Source: JBBRSC01 sp038245795 (GTDB lineage Bacteria; Actinomycetota; Acidimicrobiia; Acidimicrobiales; Microtrichaceae). From it: DNA of 8,343 bases. The first letter of the stretch is position 1, and each line of letters begins with the position of its first letter. Shown piece by piece: positions 1 to 7,953 of this stretch. The stretch lies in assembly GCA_038245795.1 (NCBI GenBank), contig JBBRSC010000147.1, positions 1 through 8,343 on the forward strand, given 5' to 3'. The notes under the pieces were generated by a model that saw only the letters and a program-made list of their open reading frames with translations, searched no databases and was not told the origin of the DNA. A program made the position numbers and the translations under genes.

Positions 1-2412
1 CTCAGCGATCCCCTGGTTCCACGCGGGTCCGACGCCGACATTGATCGGATTCCGGATCACCACGTCCGCAGGAAACTCGTGAGAGAACCTCGACGCATTG
101 TCGATCACGATGATCTCGGTGGGAACTGTTGCCAATTCCATGACGCGCCGGATGGTGTCGATGGCGAGATCACGCAGCTCAGCGGTGACACTCCACACCG
201 GGATCACCACCGACAACGCCGGTCGTGTCACCAAATCGTCGGCGCGAGCCTCAGCCCACAACCCAGCGACCACGAACGCATCGCACAGCTGATGCATGAT
301 CGGGTCGATTTCCTCGGGTTCAGCAACGGTGAGGTCGTTGCGCCACGCGTCGATGCGGCCTCGCAATGCCGGCCATTCCCGCCACCGATGCACCGACCCG
401 TAGACCGCCAACGCATCGTCGGCGCTCGGGTCCGAGGCGTGAAGCCTCCAGAGCCGCCACGCAGCGCGGCCCTTCTCGCGGCACCGTGCGAGCAGATCGT
501 CCACGTCGATCGATCGGGCCATGACGCTCCGCGCGGCTGGTTCGTACAACACCGTCAGGCCGCCGGACTGGTGAATCCGCCACGCCATTTCGATGTCAAT
601 CGAATAGGCCAGACAGGGATCGTGTCCGCCCACGCCGACCAACAACGATCGCTTGGCTGAAATGCGGCCCTCCCAGAAGAGACGCCAGTCACCAACTTGT
701 TGCGCCGCCAGCGTTGGATAGGCGAAGAGTCGCATGCCCACCTCGGTCGCGTGTCGCATCGCAATGTTGACCTCGAGTTCCGACGCCCACGCGGTGTGAC
801 CGAGCACGGCGAGACGCTCATCAGGGTGCTCGGCGTGAGTGGCCAGGTGCACCGCCAAGAGATCCGGGGCCGCACGATCGTCATCATCGAACAGCAGCAC
901 GATCCGTCCGGCAGACAACTCGATGCCACGGTTCTTGGCGATGGCGCGGCCGCCGTGCTCAACCCGTTCGTGCACCAACGGGAGATGGGGGCGCCATTTG
1001 TCGATCACCTCGGTGGTGAGATCGGTACTGCCGTCGTCGATCACCACCACCTCGAACGTTCTCGGGTCGATCGTCTGTAACGCAAACGACGCCAGACACC
1101 CGTCGAGGAGTTCGGCCCGCTCATAGGTCGCAACCACCACCGAGATCTCGATGCTCGCCTGATCGCGCGCCAACAGGTCGCGATCGGAGTGGTCGACGCC
1201 CAGAGGGTTCGTCACCGCGTCGCTGGCGACGGCGGCGTCGTGTTCCAACGACGCAGTGACGATCTGTGGGTCTCGCTGCTGAGGGATCGACCAGCCCTGC
1301 GCGTGAGACCGAATGAGTTCCGCCACGGCGGCGGAGATCTGTGGCGCGACCGAGCGCGCGTCATGGTGCTCGAGCGCCCACGCCCGGGCCCCCGCCACAT
1401 CGATCGGCGATGTGGACGACCCGACGAGGAGCGCGACGTGTTCAGCGAAGTCCTGGGGCGTATCAGCGACGAGCACGTGATCGAGCACGGAGGAATCGAT
1501 CCCCTCGACACCCACCGAGGTGGTGACGACTGGAGTTCCCGCCATCATGGCCTGGAGCAGCTTCCCTTTGACCCCAGCCCCATGTCGCAACGGCACCAAC
1601 GCGACGCGGGCGCGATGAAGTTCGGGTTCGATCGACGGCACCCAACCGACGATCTCGACCTCGCCTGAACCGCCGACGGCATCGATCACCCGCTCATCAA
1701 CCGCGTGACCGACGATGCGGATGGGGTCGCGCCTCAGTAACTCTGGTGAAAGGTTCGGGACAACATCCCGGCACAACCATTCGACGGCCTCGATGTTGGG
1801 GAGATGTCGAAAGTTCCCGACGAAGAGCAGCCCGCGACGTTCAGCTTCCCCGGACGGCGCTGCACCGACGTCTTCCCCTAACGGCACGTGGACTGCCACA
1901 GGCCGGCCGAGCATCTGATCCACGAGGTCGGCTTCGGCCTGCGACACACACCACACCGAATCGGCAGAGCCGTAGACCGCCACCTCGGCGGCCATCGAAG
2001 CCGTGTACCCCTCGTCGAGCAGCTCACCCTGGTTAGCGCGTCGGCGCGACTCGCGAACGAAGTGCAGGTCGATCGAGTCGACGATGACCGGAGCGTTGGG
2101 TGCCTGCGCCCGAACGATGGGCATGAGATCTGCGGCGGCATGCCAAAAGGCGATCACCGCGGCGTCGAGACCAGCAGCGGCAGCAGTCTCGATGCCCTCA
2201 CGTCCAATCGCGACCTGGAATCCGCGGCGACGCAGCAAACGCACGTACCGTTCGCCACCTGCAAGTTCGGTGGCGCCGATCACCACCTCGTAACCGGCTG
2301 CGGCGAGCGCATCGATCACGTCCATGACACGTTGGGATCCGCGTTCGCGATCCGGCTCGGGAAGTCGGTGCTGGGCGACGAGCACCCGTGGGCGTTGCAT
2401 GCGATTCGTCAT
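1..2412 (-). CDS. Multidomain glycosyltransferase (GT4 + GT2 + GT2), C-terminus cut by window edge
   Basis: Translating the minus strand from the ATG at 2410-2412 gives 804 codons without a stop, up to the window edge; the rest lies outside. Residues ~8-345 form a GT4-type GT-B glycosyltransferase: RVLVAQHRLPEPDRERGSQR at the start, VDSIDLHFVRE (111-121), LLFVGNFRHLPNIEAVEWL around 195-213, and GAGVKGKLLQAMMAGTPVV (278-296), the nucleotide-sugar region. In the last, Gln287 occupies a place where such enzymes commonly carry Glu. A linker of ~80 residues follows. A first GT2 domain (~422-640) has SVVVATYERAEL (424-435), IDDGSTD with Asp459/460, FDDDDRAAPDLL with Asp509-512 and SIDIEMAWR with Asp606/Glu608, so it looks fully catalytic. 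A second GT2 domain starts at ~732: LSVVIPVWSV, EIIVIDNAS (Asp771) and NVGVGPAWNQGI before the cut. No membrane segment is seen. It could add several sugars in succession to one glycan; order and donors are unknown. It is last in the visible operon. Confidence 0.93.
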   Translation of the reverse strand, partial: MTNRMQRPRVLVAQHRLPEPDRERGSQRVMDVIDALAAAGYEVVIGATELAGGERYVRLLRRRGFQVAIGREGIETAAAAGLDAAVIAFWHAAADLMPIVRAQAPNAPVIVDSIDLHFVRESRRRANQGELLDEGYTASMAAEVAVYGSADSVWCVSQAEADLVDQMLGRPVAVHVPLGEDVGAAPSGEAERRGLLFVGNFRHLPNIEAVEWLCRDVVPNLSPELLRRDPIRIVGHAVDERVIDAVGGSGEVEIVGWVPSIEPELHRARVALVPLRHGAGVKGKLLQAMMAGTPVVTTSVGVEGIDSSVLDHVLVADTPQDFAEHVALLVGSSTSPIDVAGARAWALEHHDARSVAPQISAAVAELIRSHAQGWSIPQQRDPQIVTASLEHDAAVASDAVTNPLGVDHSDRDLLARDQASIEISVVVATYERAELLDGCLASFALQTIDPRTFEVVVIDDGSTDLTTEVIDKWRPHLPLVHERVEHGGRAIAKNRGIELSAGRIVLLFDDDDRAAPDLLAVHLATHAEHPDERLAVLGHTAWASELEVNIAMRHATEVGMRLFAYPTLAAQQVGDWRLFWEGRISAKRSLLVGVGGHDPCLAYSIDIEMAWRIHQSGGLTVLYEPAARSVMARSIDVDDLLARCREKGRAAWRLWRLHASDPSADDALAVYGSVHRWREWPALRGRIDAWRNDLTVAEPEEIDPIMHQLCDAFVVAGLWAEARADDLVTRPALSVVIPVWSVTAELRDLAIDTIRRVMELATVPTEIIVIDNASRFSHEFPADVVIRNPINVGVGPAWNQGIAE
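2409..2412 (-). other. ATGA stop/start overlap coupling sulfotransferase fusion to GT4-GT2-GT2 gene
   Basis: On the minus strand the bases read ATGA, joining the ATG of the downstream glycosyltransferase to the TGA of the sulfotransferase fusion. A G-rich TTGGGGTG lies about eight bases before the ATG and may be a weak ribosome binding site. A second in-frame ATG four codons on (2398-2400) is possible, but the overlap favours this one. Confidence 0.7.
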
Positions 2413-4904
2413 CGGGTGGGCACCCCAATACTGAATGAACGCGCCACATCGGTCGCATTGGCCGCAAGGCTGACCGGCAACTCGAGCACCATGACGGACT
2501 CGGGCACAGCCATGGCCACATGACCCCGATCCCTCAGGTTCTCGGTGAGCGAGCTCCATGCATTGGACCCGGTCGCCAGGGTCGAATCCAGTCCGCCGCT
2601 CGAGGCAAAGGCGGCCCGGGTCATCGCGACGACGGGGCCACTCACTGCGTCGAGGACCTGGCGATGAGCCACCACGTCCATCGACGATCGGTCGAGGCCG
2701 GCGCCGACCAGTTCATCGTCTCGATAGCCGAAGCCCACCAGCGTGCCATTCGGTTGGAACACCGAGGGGACGACGACGGAGGCAGCGATGTCGACAACGG
2801 ATGCATTGGTCAACGCGTCGACGAGCGGTGCAAGCCAGCCTCGCTCGGGGACCAGCGGTACATCAACCACCACCAGGATTTCTCCGTCGGCGGCGGCCAT
2901 CAGCTGGTTGGTGCGAGTCGCACCCTCGACCCCTGCAACATCAATCCAACGACGACGAATGCCGTACGACTCGTCTGCTCCGCTGAGGGCCCCCGGCATG
3001 ATCAGCTCAGCATCGGACCACGCGGGAAGGCTGTCGCGCATCACATCGAGCGCAGCCGACGGGAGTTCAGTGGTGACGACCACCGAGACCGACGGTATCC
3101 GCCCGCTGCGATGTTCGGCGGCGCGCTCCTCGAAATGCCCAGGAGTGACCGCCAGGATCGTGTCGAGTGCCAGGCGATCCAGATGATCGACGTCAGTGGC
3201 CTCACCGGAGACATCCATTGCGAGAGTGGCGAGCGGGTCGGTCAGGACGACGTCGACGGCTCCATCGAGCAGGTGTTGCTCCGATCCCGGCGGCATGGGC
3301 TGAAAGGTTCGACGATCGGCCAGCATCGGAACCTGCGAGACCCAGGACGTGAGGTCGAGGACCGACGCACCGTGACCGAGTCGAAGCTCTGCGGCGTCGA
3401 GCGCATCAGCAACCCGGCGCGGAACCGATGTGATTCGTCGGTCGAGTAACAGCACGACCAGGTCCTCGCCATCGACCACTGCGTGGAAGTGACGCAGCGC
3501 CTCGGTGAGCCCAGGACGTTCGTCGATGGCGGCCCATCCTCCGGCGATCACCGCATACCGAGCTCCCGCCAGACGATCGAGTTCGACACCGACCGCGTTG
3601 TCGGCACGCACATGGGGCACCAGGGATCGGCCGGGAATCACGCCGAGGATGTCAGGATGGCCCACCACGATCGATGCGGAATCGGCTGGCAGTACCGGGT
3701 GCAACACTCGGCGCCAACGATCAGCCGTGGCACGCCGCACTACCGCCTCGGGGTCCTCATCGATGGGCCGAGTGGCGGCAACGTCGAGGGCCAAGCTCTC
3801 GAGGAGATGCACGAGCGCTACGGGGTCCACTTCGGGACGCGCCCGGAGACTCTCGACTTCGACCCGCAACCTTGACAACTCATGGTCCCGAAACGTCACC
3901 ATGGCATCGGCTTCCGACAGTCGCCGTTCGAGAATGGCGATGTAGCCCCCGCGCACATGGAACTGATGAAGTAGGTCGGCGTGATCGATGGCGGCAGAGT
4001 CGATGCGACCAACGTCAATCTGGTCGTCGACAACCGAGACCCCGTCGAGTGATTCGGGATCGCCGGGCGACGCCCGGTTGACCGTCGACGCCGCAGCCGG
4101 GCGGGAGATCCGGTACCAGGGGGCATCCGGTTCGTTCCATCCCGATGCTTCGCAGAGCGCTCGATACTGCTCCAAGATCGACTCCGATACCCCGGCATCC
4201 TCGAGATCCGTCCAGTTCATTCGACCGTGACGAAGTTGTCGATCCACCACTGGGGCGACATTCGTCTCGGCGGCGACCACGTCGATGCCGAGCGCAGTCG
4301 TCACGCGATCGAATTCCAAAGAATCATCTGGTAGCCACGCCGCATAGTGGGACACCACACGATCCCGGCCGGCCGTCGCTGCGTCGATGGCGCGGTGATA
4401 CTGCGACCACAGCTGCAGCCCCAGTGCGTAGGAGATTCCGTTTCGGCGATGCAACGACAACGCCACCTCGAGCGGGTTACGGACACAGACGAGTGTTGGC
4501 GGATCTTCCAGCAACGACAGCCAGAAGTCCATCAGGATGGACATGCGCGGATCCTTGATGGCCCATGCCGGGGCCCCGTCGAATCGGGCGATCACCGCTG
4601 CGGCCTCGGCTCGGAGATGGCCGAGGCGATCATCGGTCCACCACTGATCGTGCAACTTTGGTGGTGTATCCCACGCCCCGCCAAGATCACCAAGCAGCGC
4701 TTCGTTGATTGATACAACATCGACCCGTTCGAAAAAGCCGCGGGGATTGTCCGCCGCCGGAGACAACAACTCGTCGTCGCGCCCCAGTTGCACGCCCGCT
4801 CCCGCCAGCGCCTGCGCGACCATCGACGTGCCGCTGCGGTGCATGCCGCAGATGAGGATCGGCGACGCAAGTCCTGATCTGCCCACCGATTCGAGCTCGG
4901 TCAT
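2409..4904 (-). CDS. Sulfotransferase domain fused to coiled coil and degenerate GT2-like domain
   Basis: An 831-residue protein with no signal peptide or membrane segment, probably cytosolic. Residues ~14-265 are a sulfotransferase-family domain: ICGMHRSGTSM (18-28) is the loop that binds the 5' phosphosulfate of PAPS, NPRGFFE sits at 53-59, KDPR at 117-120, and VRNPLEVALSLHRR (141-154) matches the 3'-phosphate site. It may sulfate a sugar hydroxyl. Residues ~310-356 are heptad-like (ILERRLSEADAM, RDHELSRLRVEVESL), a likely coiled coil. A middle region (~390-590) has the pattern LPADSASIVVGHPDIL and DVVLTDPLATLAMD, recalling accessory domains of multidomain glycosyltransferases. Residues ~604-806 follow the GT2 plan (VSVVVTTE, DGEILVVVDVPLVPERGW, PNGTLVGFGY, SGPVVAMTRAAFASSGGLD), but the DXD position reads DVP (681-683) and the acidic helix motif reads SNAWSSLTENL (780-790), so it is probably not an active metal-dependent transferase. 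It shares ATGA overlaps with both neighbours. Sulfotransferase call firm; acceptor unknown. Confidence 0.88.
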   Translation of the reverse strand: MTELESVGRSGLASPILICGMHRSGTSMVAQALAGAGVQLGRDDELLSPAADNPRGFFERVDVVSINEALLGDLGGAWDTPPKLHDQWWTDDRLGHLRAEAAAVIARFDGAPAWAIKDPRMSILMDFWLSLLEDPPTLVCVRNPLEVALSLHRRNGISYALGLQLWSQYHRAIDAATAGRDRVVSHYAAWLPDDSLEFDRVTTALGIDVVAAETNVAPVVDRQLRHGRMNWTDLEDAGVSESILEQYRALCEASGWNEPDAPWYRISRPAAASTVNRASPGDPESLDGVSVVDDQIDVGRIDSAAIDHADLLHQFHVRGGYIAILERRLSEADAMVTFRDHELSRLRVEVESLRARPEVDPVALVHLLESLALDVAATRPIDEDPEAVVRRATADRWRRVLHPVLPADSASIVVGHPDILGVIPGRSLVPHVRADNAVGVELDRLAGARYAVIAGGWAAIDERPGLTEALRHFHAVVDGEDLVVLLLDRRITSVPRRVADALDAAELRLGHGASVLDLTSWVSQVPMLADRRTFQPMPPGSEQHLLDGAVDVVLTDPLATLAMDVSGEATDVDHLDRLALDTILAVTPGHFEERAAEHRSGRIPSVSVVVTTELPSAALDVMRDSLPAWSDAELIMPGALSGADESYGIRRRWIDVAGVEGATRTNQLMAAADGEILVVVDVPLVPERGWLAPLVDALTNASVVDIAASVVVPSVFQPNGTLVGFGYRDDELVGAGLDRSSMDVVAHRQVLDAVSGPVVAMTRAAFASSGGLDSTLATGSNAWSSLTENLRDRGHVAMAVPESVMVLELPVSLAANATDVARSFSIGVPTR

Positions 4905-7483
4905 CGCTCGACACTCCGCAGTGCGCGGCTGACGGCTGGTCCGCTGCGGAGGACCCCGAAGGCCACGTCCAGCACGGCGAGCCCCAGGATCAGGACGCCC
5001 GCCGTGGGTGACAGGAGTGCCGTCGCCGCCGCGATGGTGAGCGCAGCGGCGATCACACGGGTGCGTCGCAGACCAGGCCGAACCTTCAGCTGGAACCAGC
5101 CCGGCGGATGCGCTGACGTGACCAGTCGCCCATCGACGAGGAACGAACAGGACAGCCGGGCGTCGTGGTCTTCCCAACCGGTGGCCGACCAGGCGCTGAG
5201 CCCACGGGACCGCAGACAATCGATCACCGCAATGGCGAACTCCTCGCGAGGCCGATCCTCGGGGTACACCACGGTTGAGCGATTCGAGCTCGGGACTCGT
5301 TCCGGCAGCGTGACCGTCACGGGGCGATCGCGACGTGCGCTCCCGCGATGGCGTCGACGACCCCATGATCGGGCGATCGGCTGCAACAGGTGCAATAGGG
5401 CGGTGCCGGCACGGAACCGCAGTTGACCCGACCGGAGGTGACGGGGCGCCACGACTCGTGCGGTATCGATCATCCAGAGTGCCAACAGCGCGATCGAGGC
5501 AATGAGCGCGGGGATGGCCCAGGTGGGGTGGATCGCGCCGACGGGCGCAGTGGCCATGAGCGCAAGGGCGGGCACGACCCCGACCTGATGAACGACGTCG
5601 ATGGTGTGGCTCGCACCTTGGTAGATCGATTGGTAGGCCGCCACACCGTACAGGCCCCGATAGATCCGGTCCCCACCGGCGGACGGCGTCGCCGACGAAT
5701 AGATGTGTCCCCGCCAGCGGGCGGAGCCCAGCGGCCCAAAGCGATCCGGATGGCGTGCTTCAACGAGTGCTTCAGCGCGGCCGTACCCGCGCTGCTGCCG
5801 AAGGTAGGTGCGGGTGTTGCCCCGACGGTGATGCCAGACCAACGCTGCGGGATGGAAGCCGATGTCCCATCCGCGATCGAGCACTTTCCAACACAGATCC
5901 ACGTCGTCGCCGGCCGCGGTGTAGATCGGATCGAAGCCGCCGACCTCGAACAACACCGACCGCCAGAACGCCAGGTTGCATCCGGGGATGTGCTCAGCGC
6001 GGTCATCGCCGGTCAATACATGGACCGGGCCGCCTGGGGCGCGGGCGACGCGCTCAGCACCGAGACCATCGTCGGCCGGTGGCACATTCGGTCCGCCGAC
6101 CCCGCCCACCTTGGGGCCGTCGAGACCGAGCGCCAGGTAGTACGGCCATTCCGGCGAGGGATACGCATCGGCATCGAGGTACACAACCAGATCGCCGCGC
6201 GCCGCTCGAGCACCCTCGTTGCGGGCCACCGACAACCCGGCGTGCGGGATCTGGATGAGTCGAACCGTCGGATGGCGCAGAGCAATCTCAGCGGTCTCGT
6301 CGGTCGAGCCGTCGTCGATCATCATCACGTCGAGACCCGGGTAGTCGAGTGCTGCTGTGTGAGCGAGGCATTCGTCGAGCGTGTCGGCGGCGTTGTACCC
6401 GCACACCACCACGGACATCGATGGCCACTCATGATCGAGATCGCGAACGCCGAGGCCGTTCCATTTCTGCGCAACCGCCAGCGACGGACGGGCTTGCCGT
6501 TCGGCGTCGGTCAGCCCGAAGCGCCATCCTTCGACCTGAGTGCCGCCGACCCACCAATCGTCGGTCCACGAAAAGACGCAGGTTCCGGCAACCCCGCGTT
6601 CGGTTGCAGTTTCGAGTTGCCAGTCGAGGATCTCGGCCTGCTCGCGTTCCCCGCGGGGGCTCGGCCCCGCGGACACGCCAACTTCGCCGAGCACCAACGG
6701 CCGATCACCGGCGAGGTTGTGGAGGCGGGTGAGATAGCGACGAAAGTCGGTGCGATCCTCCAGATAGACATTGAAGGTCAGGAAATCCATGGCGTCGAGG
6801 TCGAGATACTCCGACGTCGGATAGTTGGCGTACGACACCAGCAGATCAGGATCGACATCTCGAACCACATCGGCGAAGGACTCCAGCAGTCCGGCAACCG
6901 CGTCGGCGCCATGCCATCGGATGACGTCGGCGGGAATCTCATTGCCAACGCAGATCGCTGCCACCTCGTCTCGACCGGCCAGTCGTTCAACGGCAGACCG
7001 GATCTCGGTTCGCGCCCGACGTGCGGATCGGGCCCGCTCGCGACGGGACGAGCCGATGAGATAGCGCCAGTCCATGGAGAAGGCACCCGCGAACAGCCGC
7101 ACGCCGTGGCTCGCCGCAATGTCGAGCACGTCCTCTGTCGGGGCGGTGTAGGTACGCGCCACCGTAAAACCGGCCCGGGCAATGGCGGCGAAGTCGGAGT
7201 GGATCCGATCCCGCTCGGGGAAGAGCGCGCCGTCGGCACGGGCAGCGAACGTCCCGTAGGTCACGCCTCGGAAGGGGAAACGTTGATCGCCGACCGCGAA
7301 CTGCTTGCCGTCGAGCCGCACCCTCCCCTGCACACCAGCCGCTGCCGTCGAGCGATCCACGACATGCGGATCAAGTGTCGTCCCCGCCGGGTGGGGGCCG
7401 CGTGGCTCGAAGTGCGCCCCGATCGGTGAACGAACCAGTTCACTCCGGACCTCTGGGCTCAGGTCTCGCATGGCATCGGTCAC
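4901..7483 (-). CDS. Glycoside hydrolase TIM-barrel fused to GT2 membrane glycosyltransferase
   Basis: An 860-residue fusion, numbered from the GTG. Residues ~55-340 resemble a GH2/GH5-type (clan A) TIM barrel: FRGVTYGTFA, GNEIPADVIRW with candidate acid/base Glu182, and PLVLGEVG with candidate nucleophile Glu267, then VFSWTDDWW. Residues ~355-590 form a GT2 domain: SMSVVVCGYNAADTL, IDDGSTDET (Asp390/391), LDADAY (Asp437/439), the acidic GDDVDLCWK (525-533) and RQQRGYGRAEAL (~562-572). All expected catalytic motifs are present, so it should transfer a sugar from a nucleotide donor. Hydrophobic segments near 629-645, 651-673, 810-824 and 828-846 suggest four membrane passes. Between them (~732-807) lies a small soluble domain with GWEDHDARLS, matching an accessory domain I recall in related GT2 proteins. 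No signal peptide precedes the barrel, so both catalytic domains should face the cytosol. I recall this hydrolase-GT2 pairing from other bacterial polysaccharide loci; sugar specificity cannot be read. It ends in an ATGA overlap with the sulfotransferase gene. Confidence 0.93.
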   Translation of the reverse strand: MTDAMRDLSPEVRSELVRSPIGAHFEPRGPHPAGTTLDPHVVDRSTAAAGVQGRVRLDGKQFAVGDQRFPFRGVTYGTFAARADGALFPERDRIHSDFAAIARAGFTVARTYTAPTEDVLDIAASHGVRLFAGAFSMDWRYLIGSSRRERARSARRARTEIRSAVERLAGRDEVAAICVGNEIPADVIRWHGADAVAGLLESFADVVRDVDPDLLVSYANYPTSEYLDLDAMDFLTFNVYLEDRTDFRRYLTRLHNLAGDRPLVLGEVGVSAGPSPRGEREQAEILDWQLETATERGVAGTCVFSWTDDWWVGGTQVEGWRFGLTDAERQARPSLAVAQKWNGLGVRDLDHEWPSMSVVVCGYNAADTLDECLAHTAALDYPGLDVMMIDDGSTDETAEIALRHPTVRLIQIPHAGLSVARNEGARAARGDLVVYLDADAYPSPEWPYYLALGLDGPKVGGVGGPNVPPADDGLGAERVARAPGGPVHVLTGDDRAEHIPGCNLAFWRSVLFEVGGFDPIYTAAGDDVDLCWKVLDRGWDIGFHPAALVWHHRRGNTRTYLRQQRGYGRAEALVEARHPDRFGPLGSARWRGHIYSSATPSAGGDRIYRGLYGVAAYQSIYQGASHTIDVVHQVGVVPALALMATAPVGAIHPTWAIPALIASIALLALWMIDTARVVAPRHLRSGQLRFRAGTALLHLLQPIARSWGRRRHRGSARRDRPVTVTLPERVPSSNRSTVVYPEDRPREEFAIAVIDCLRSRGLSAWSATGWEDHDARLSCSFLVDGRLVTSAHPPGWFQLKVRPGLRRTRVIAAALTIAAATALLSPTAGVLILGLAVLDVAFGVLRSGPAVSRALRSVER
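4914..4917 (-). promoter_or_regulatory. Ribosome binding site GGAG for the sulfotransferase-fusion gene
   Basis: On the minus strand GGAG lies nine bases before the ATG at 4902-4904, good Shine-Dalgarno spacing. With the ATGA overlap at 4901-4904 it fixes the start of the downstream gene. The frame is open 154 codons further upstream, but that stretch overlaps the membrane end of the preceding gene and encodes an arginine/glycine-rich sequence with no domain. Confidence 0.7.
7480..7483 (-). other. GTGA stop/start overlap coupling two genes
   Basis: Read on the minus strand, the four bases are GTGA: the GTG start of the glycoside hydrolase/GT2 gene shares TG with, and runs into, the TGA stop of the small lipoprotein gene. 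This favours GTG as the true start and translation by reinitiating ribosomes. An ATG four codons later (7469-7471) is the alternative and would shorten the protein to 856 residues. A longer frame reaching ATG at 7580-7582 would overlap the lipoprotein gene by about 100 bases and is less likely. Confidence 0.65.
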
Positions 7484-7953
7484 TTCGCACCGCCGGGGGG
7501 GATGGAGGTTGCCACGCCAGGAACCGTCGTTGACGCTGGTGGTTTGGGGAGATTCACGATCGGTCGTCCGCCTACCCGACACCCATCGATGATCTGCTGC
7601 AGCGACGACGCGCCACGGTCGAGCGCCGCCTGGGCGAGCCGCTGGACCTGTTCGACCGTGACCGTGGACTCGTCGATCCGCTGATCCTGGCTGGCGATGA
7701 GGTCCCGAGCTTGCCGCCCGATCACGCCGTCACCAGCGTTGTTCCCGGCGACGCTGATGCGATCCAGGTCGCCCAGAGAATCAAACCCTGCGCCCTTCGA
7801 GATGTTGTCCATCAACGATTGGACGGCATCGCACACCGCACGTTCGCCACTCGTCATCGATGGCGACGAGTTGCAGCCTGCGCTGAACCCGAAGATCGAC
7901 ATCCCGGCTACCAACACGACCACGAATCGTTGGGGTCGCTCGCTACTCAGCAT
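7480..7953 (-). CDS. Small lipoprotein of unknown function
   Basis: A 157-residue protein with a typical lipoprotein leader: a basic start (residues 1-9, ending RPQR), a hydrophobic stretch from about 10 to 23, then FSAGC with the candidate lipidated Cys27. Serine at -3 is a less usual lipobox residue, so processing is likely but not certain. The mature part is mostly helical and polar, with two more cysteines (CDAVQ near 41 and DGCRVGG near 124) that could pair in a disulfide outside the cell. The tail is rich in Pro, Thr and Gly (PKPPASTTVPG and onward), resembling a flexible C-terminus. I do not recognise the family and see no catalytic motif. The ATG lies inside the end of the upstream lipoprotein gene, with only a weak AGG eight bases before it. 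The TGA stop overlaps the GTG of the next gene. Its place between a lipoprotein and glycan genes suggests an envelope role, which is inference. Confidence 0.85.
   Translation of the reverse strand: MLSSERPQRFVVVLVAGMSIFGFSAGCNSSPSMTSGERAVCDAVQSLMDNISKGAGFDSLGDLDRISVAGNNAGDGVIGRQARDLIASQDQRIDESTVTVEQVQRLAQAALDRGASSLQQIIDGCRVGGRPIVNLPKPPASTTVPGVATSIPPGGAK

Noticed and set aside
1078..1881. TTA leucine codons in the GT4-GT2-GT2 gene (1879-1881, 1738-1740, 1078-1080) as a bldA-like control
   Set aside because: Another TTA occurs in the sulfotransferase-fusion gene (3447-3449), and there is no sign that this organism uses TTA codons as a developmental switch. Occasional rare codons explain them.
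2520..3449. A 309-codon open frame on the plus strand, with others at 1888-2523 and 79-660
   Set aside because: All are antisense to genes with clear motifs, encode Arg/His/Asp-rich sequence without recognisable domains, and are explained by base composition.
4905..5366. N-terminal extension of the sulfotransferase-fusion frame
   Set aside because: The extra 154 codons overlap the end of the preceding gene in another frame and encode low-complexity Arg/Gly/Pro sequence. The ATGA overlap with GGAG at 4914-4917 gives a much better start.
5423..7429. A 668-codon open frame on the plus strand
   Set aside because: It lies wholly opposite the hydrolase-GT2 gene, whose domains are unmistakable. 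Its translation shows no domain and has odd composition. Long antisense frames are expected when codons are strongly G/C-ending.
7484..7582. N-terminal extension of the hydrolase-GT2 frame to an ATG
   Set aside because: It would overlap the lipoprotein gene by about 100 bases and adds nothing resembling a signal peptide or domain. The GTG at 7481-7483 gives a four-base overlap like the other junctions.
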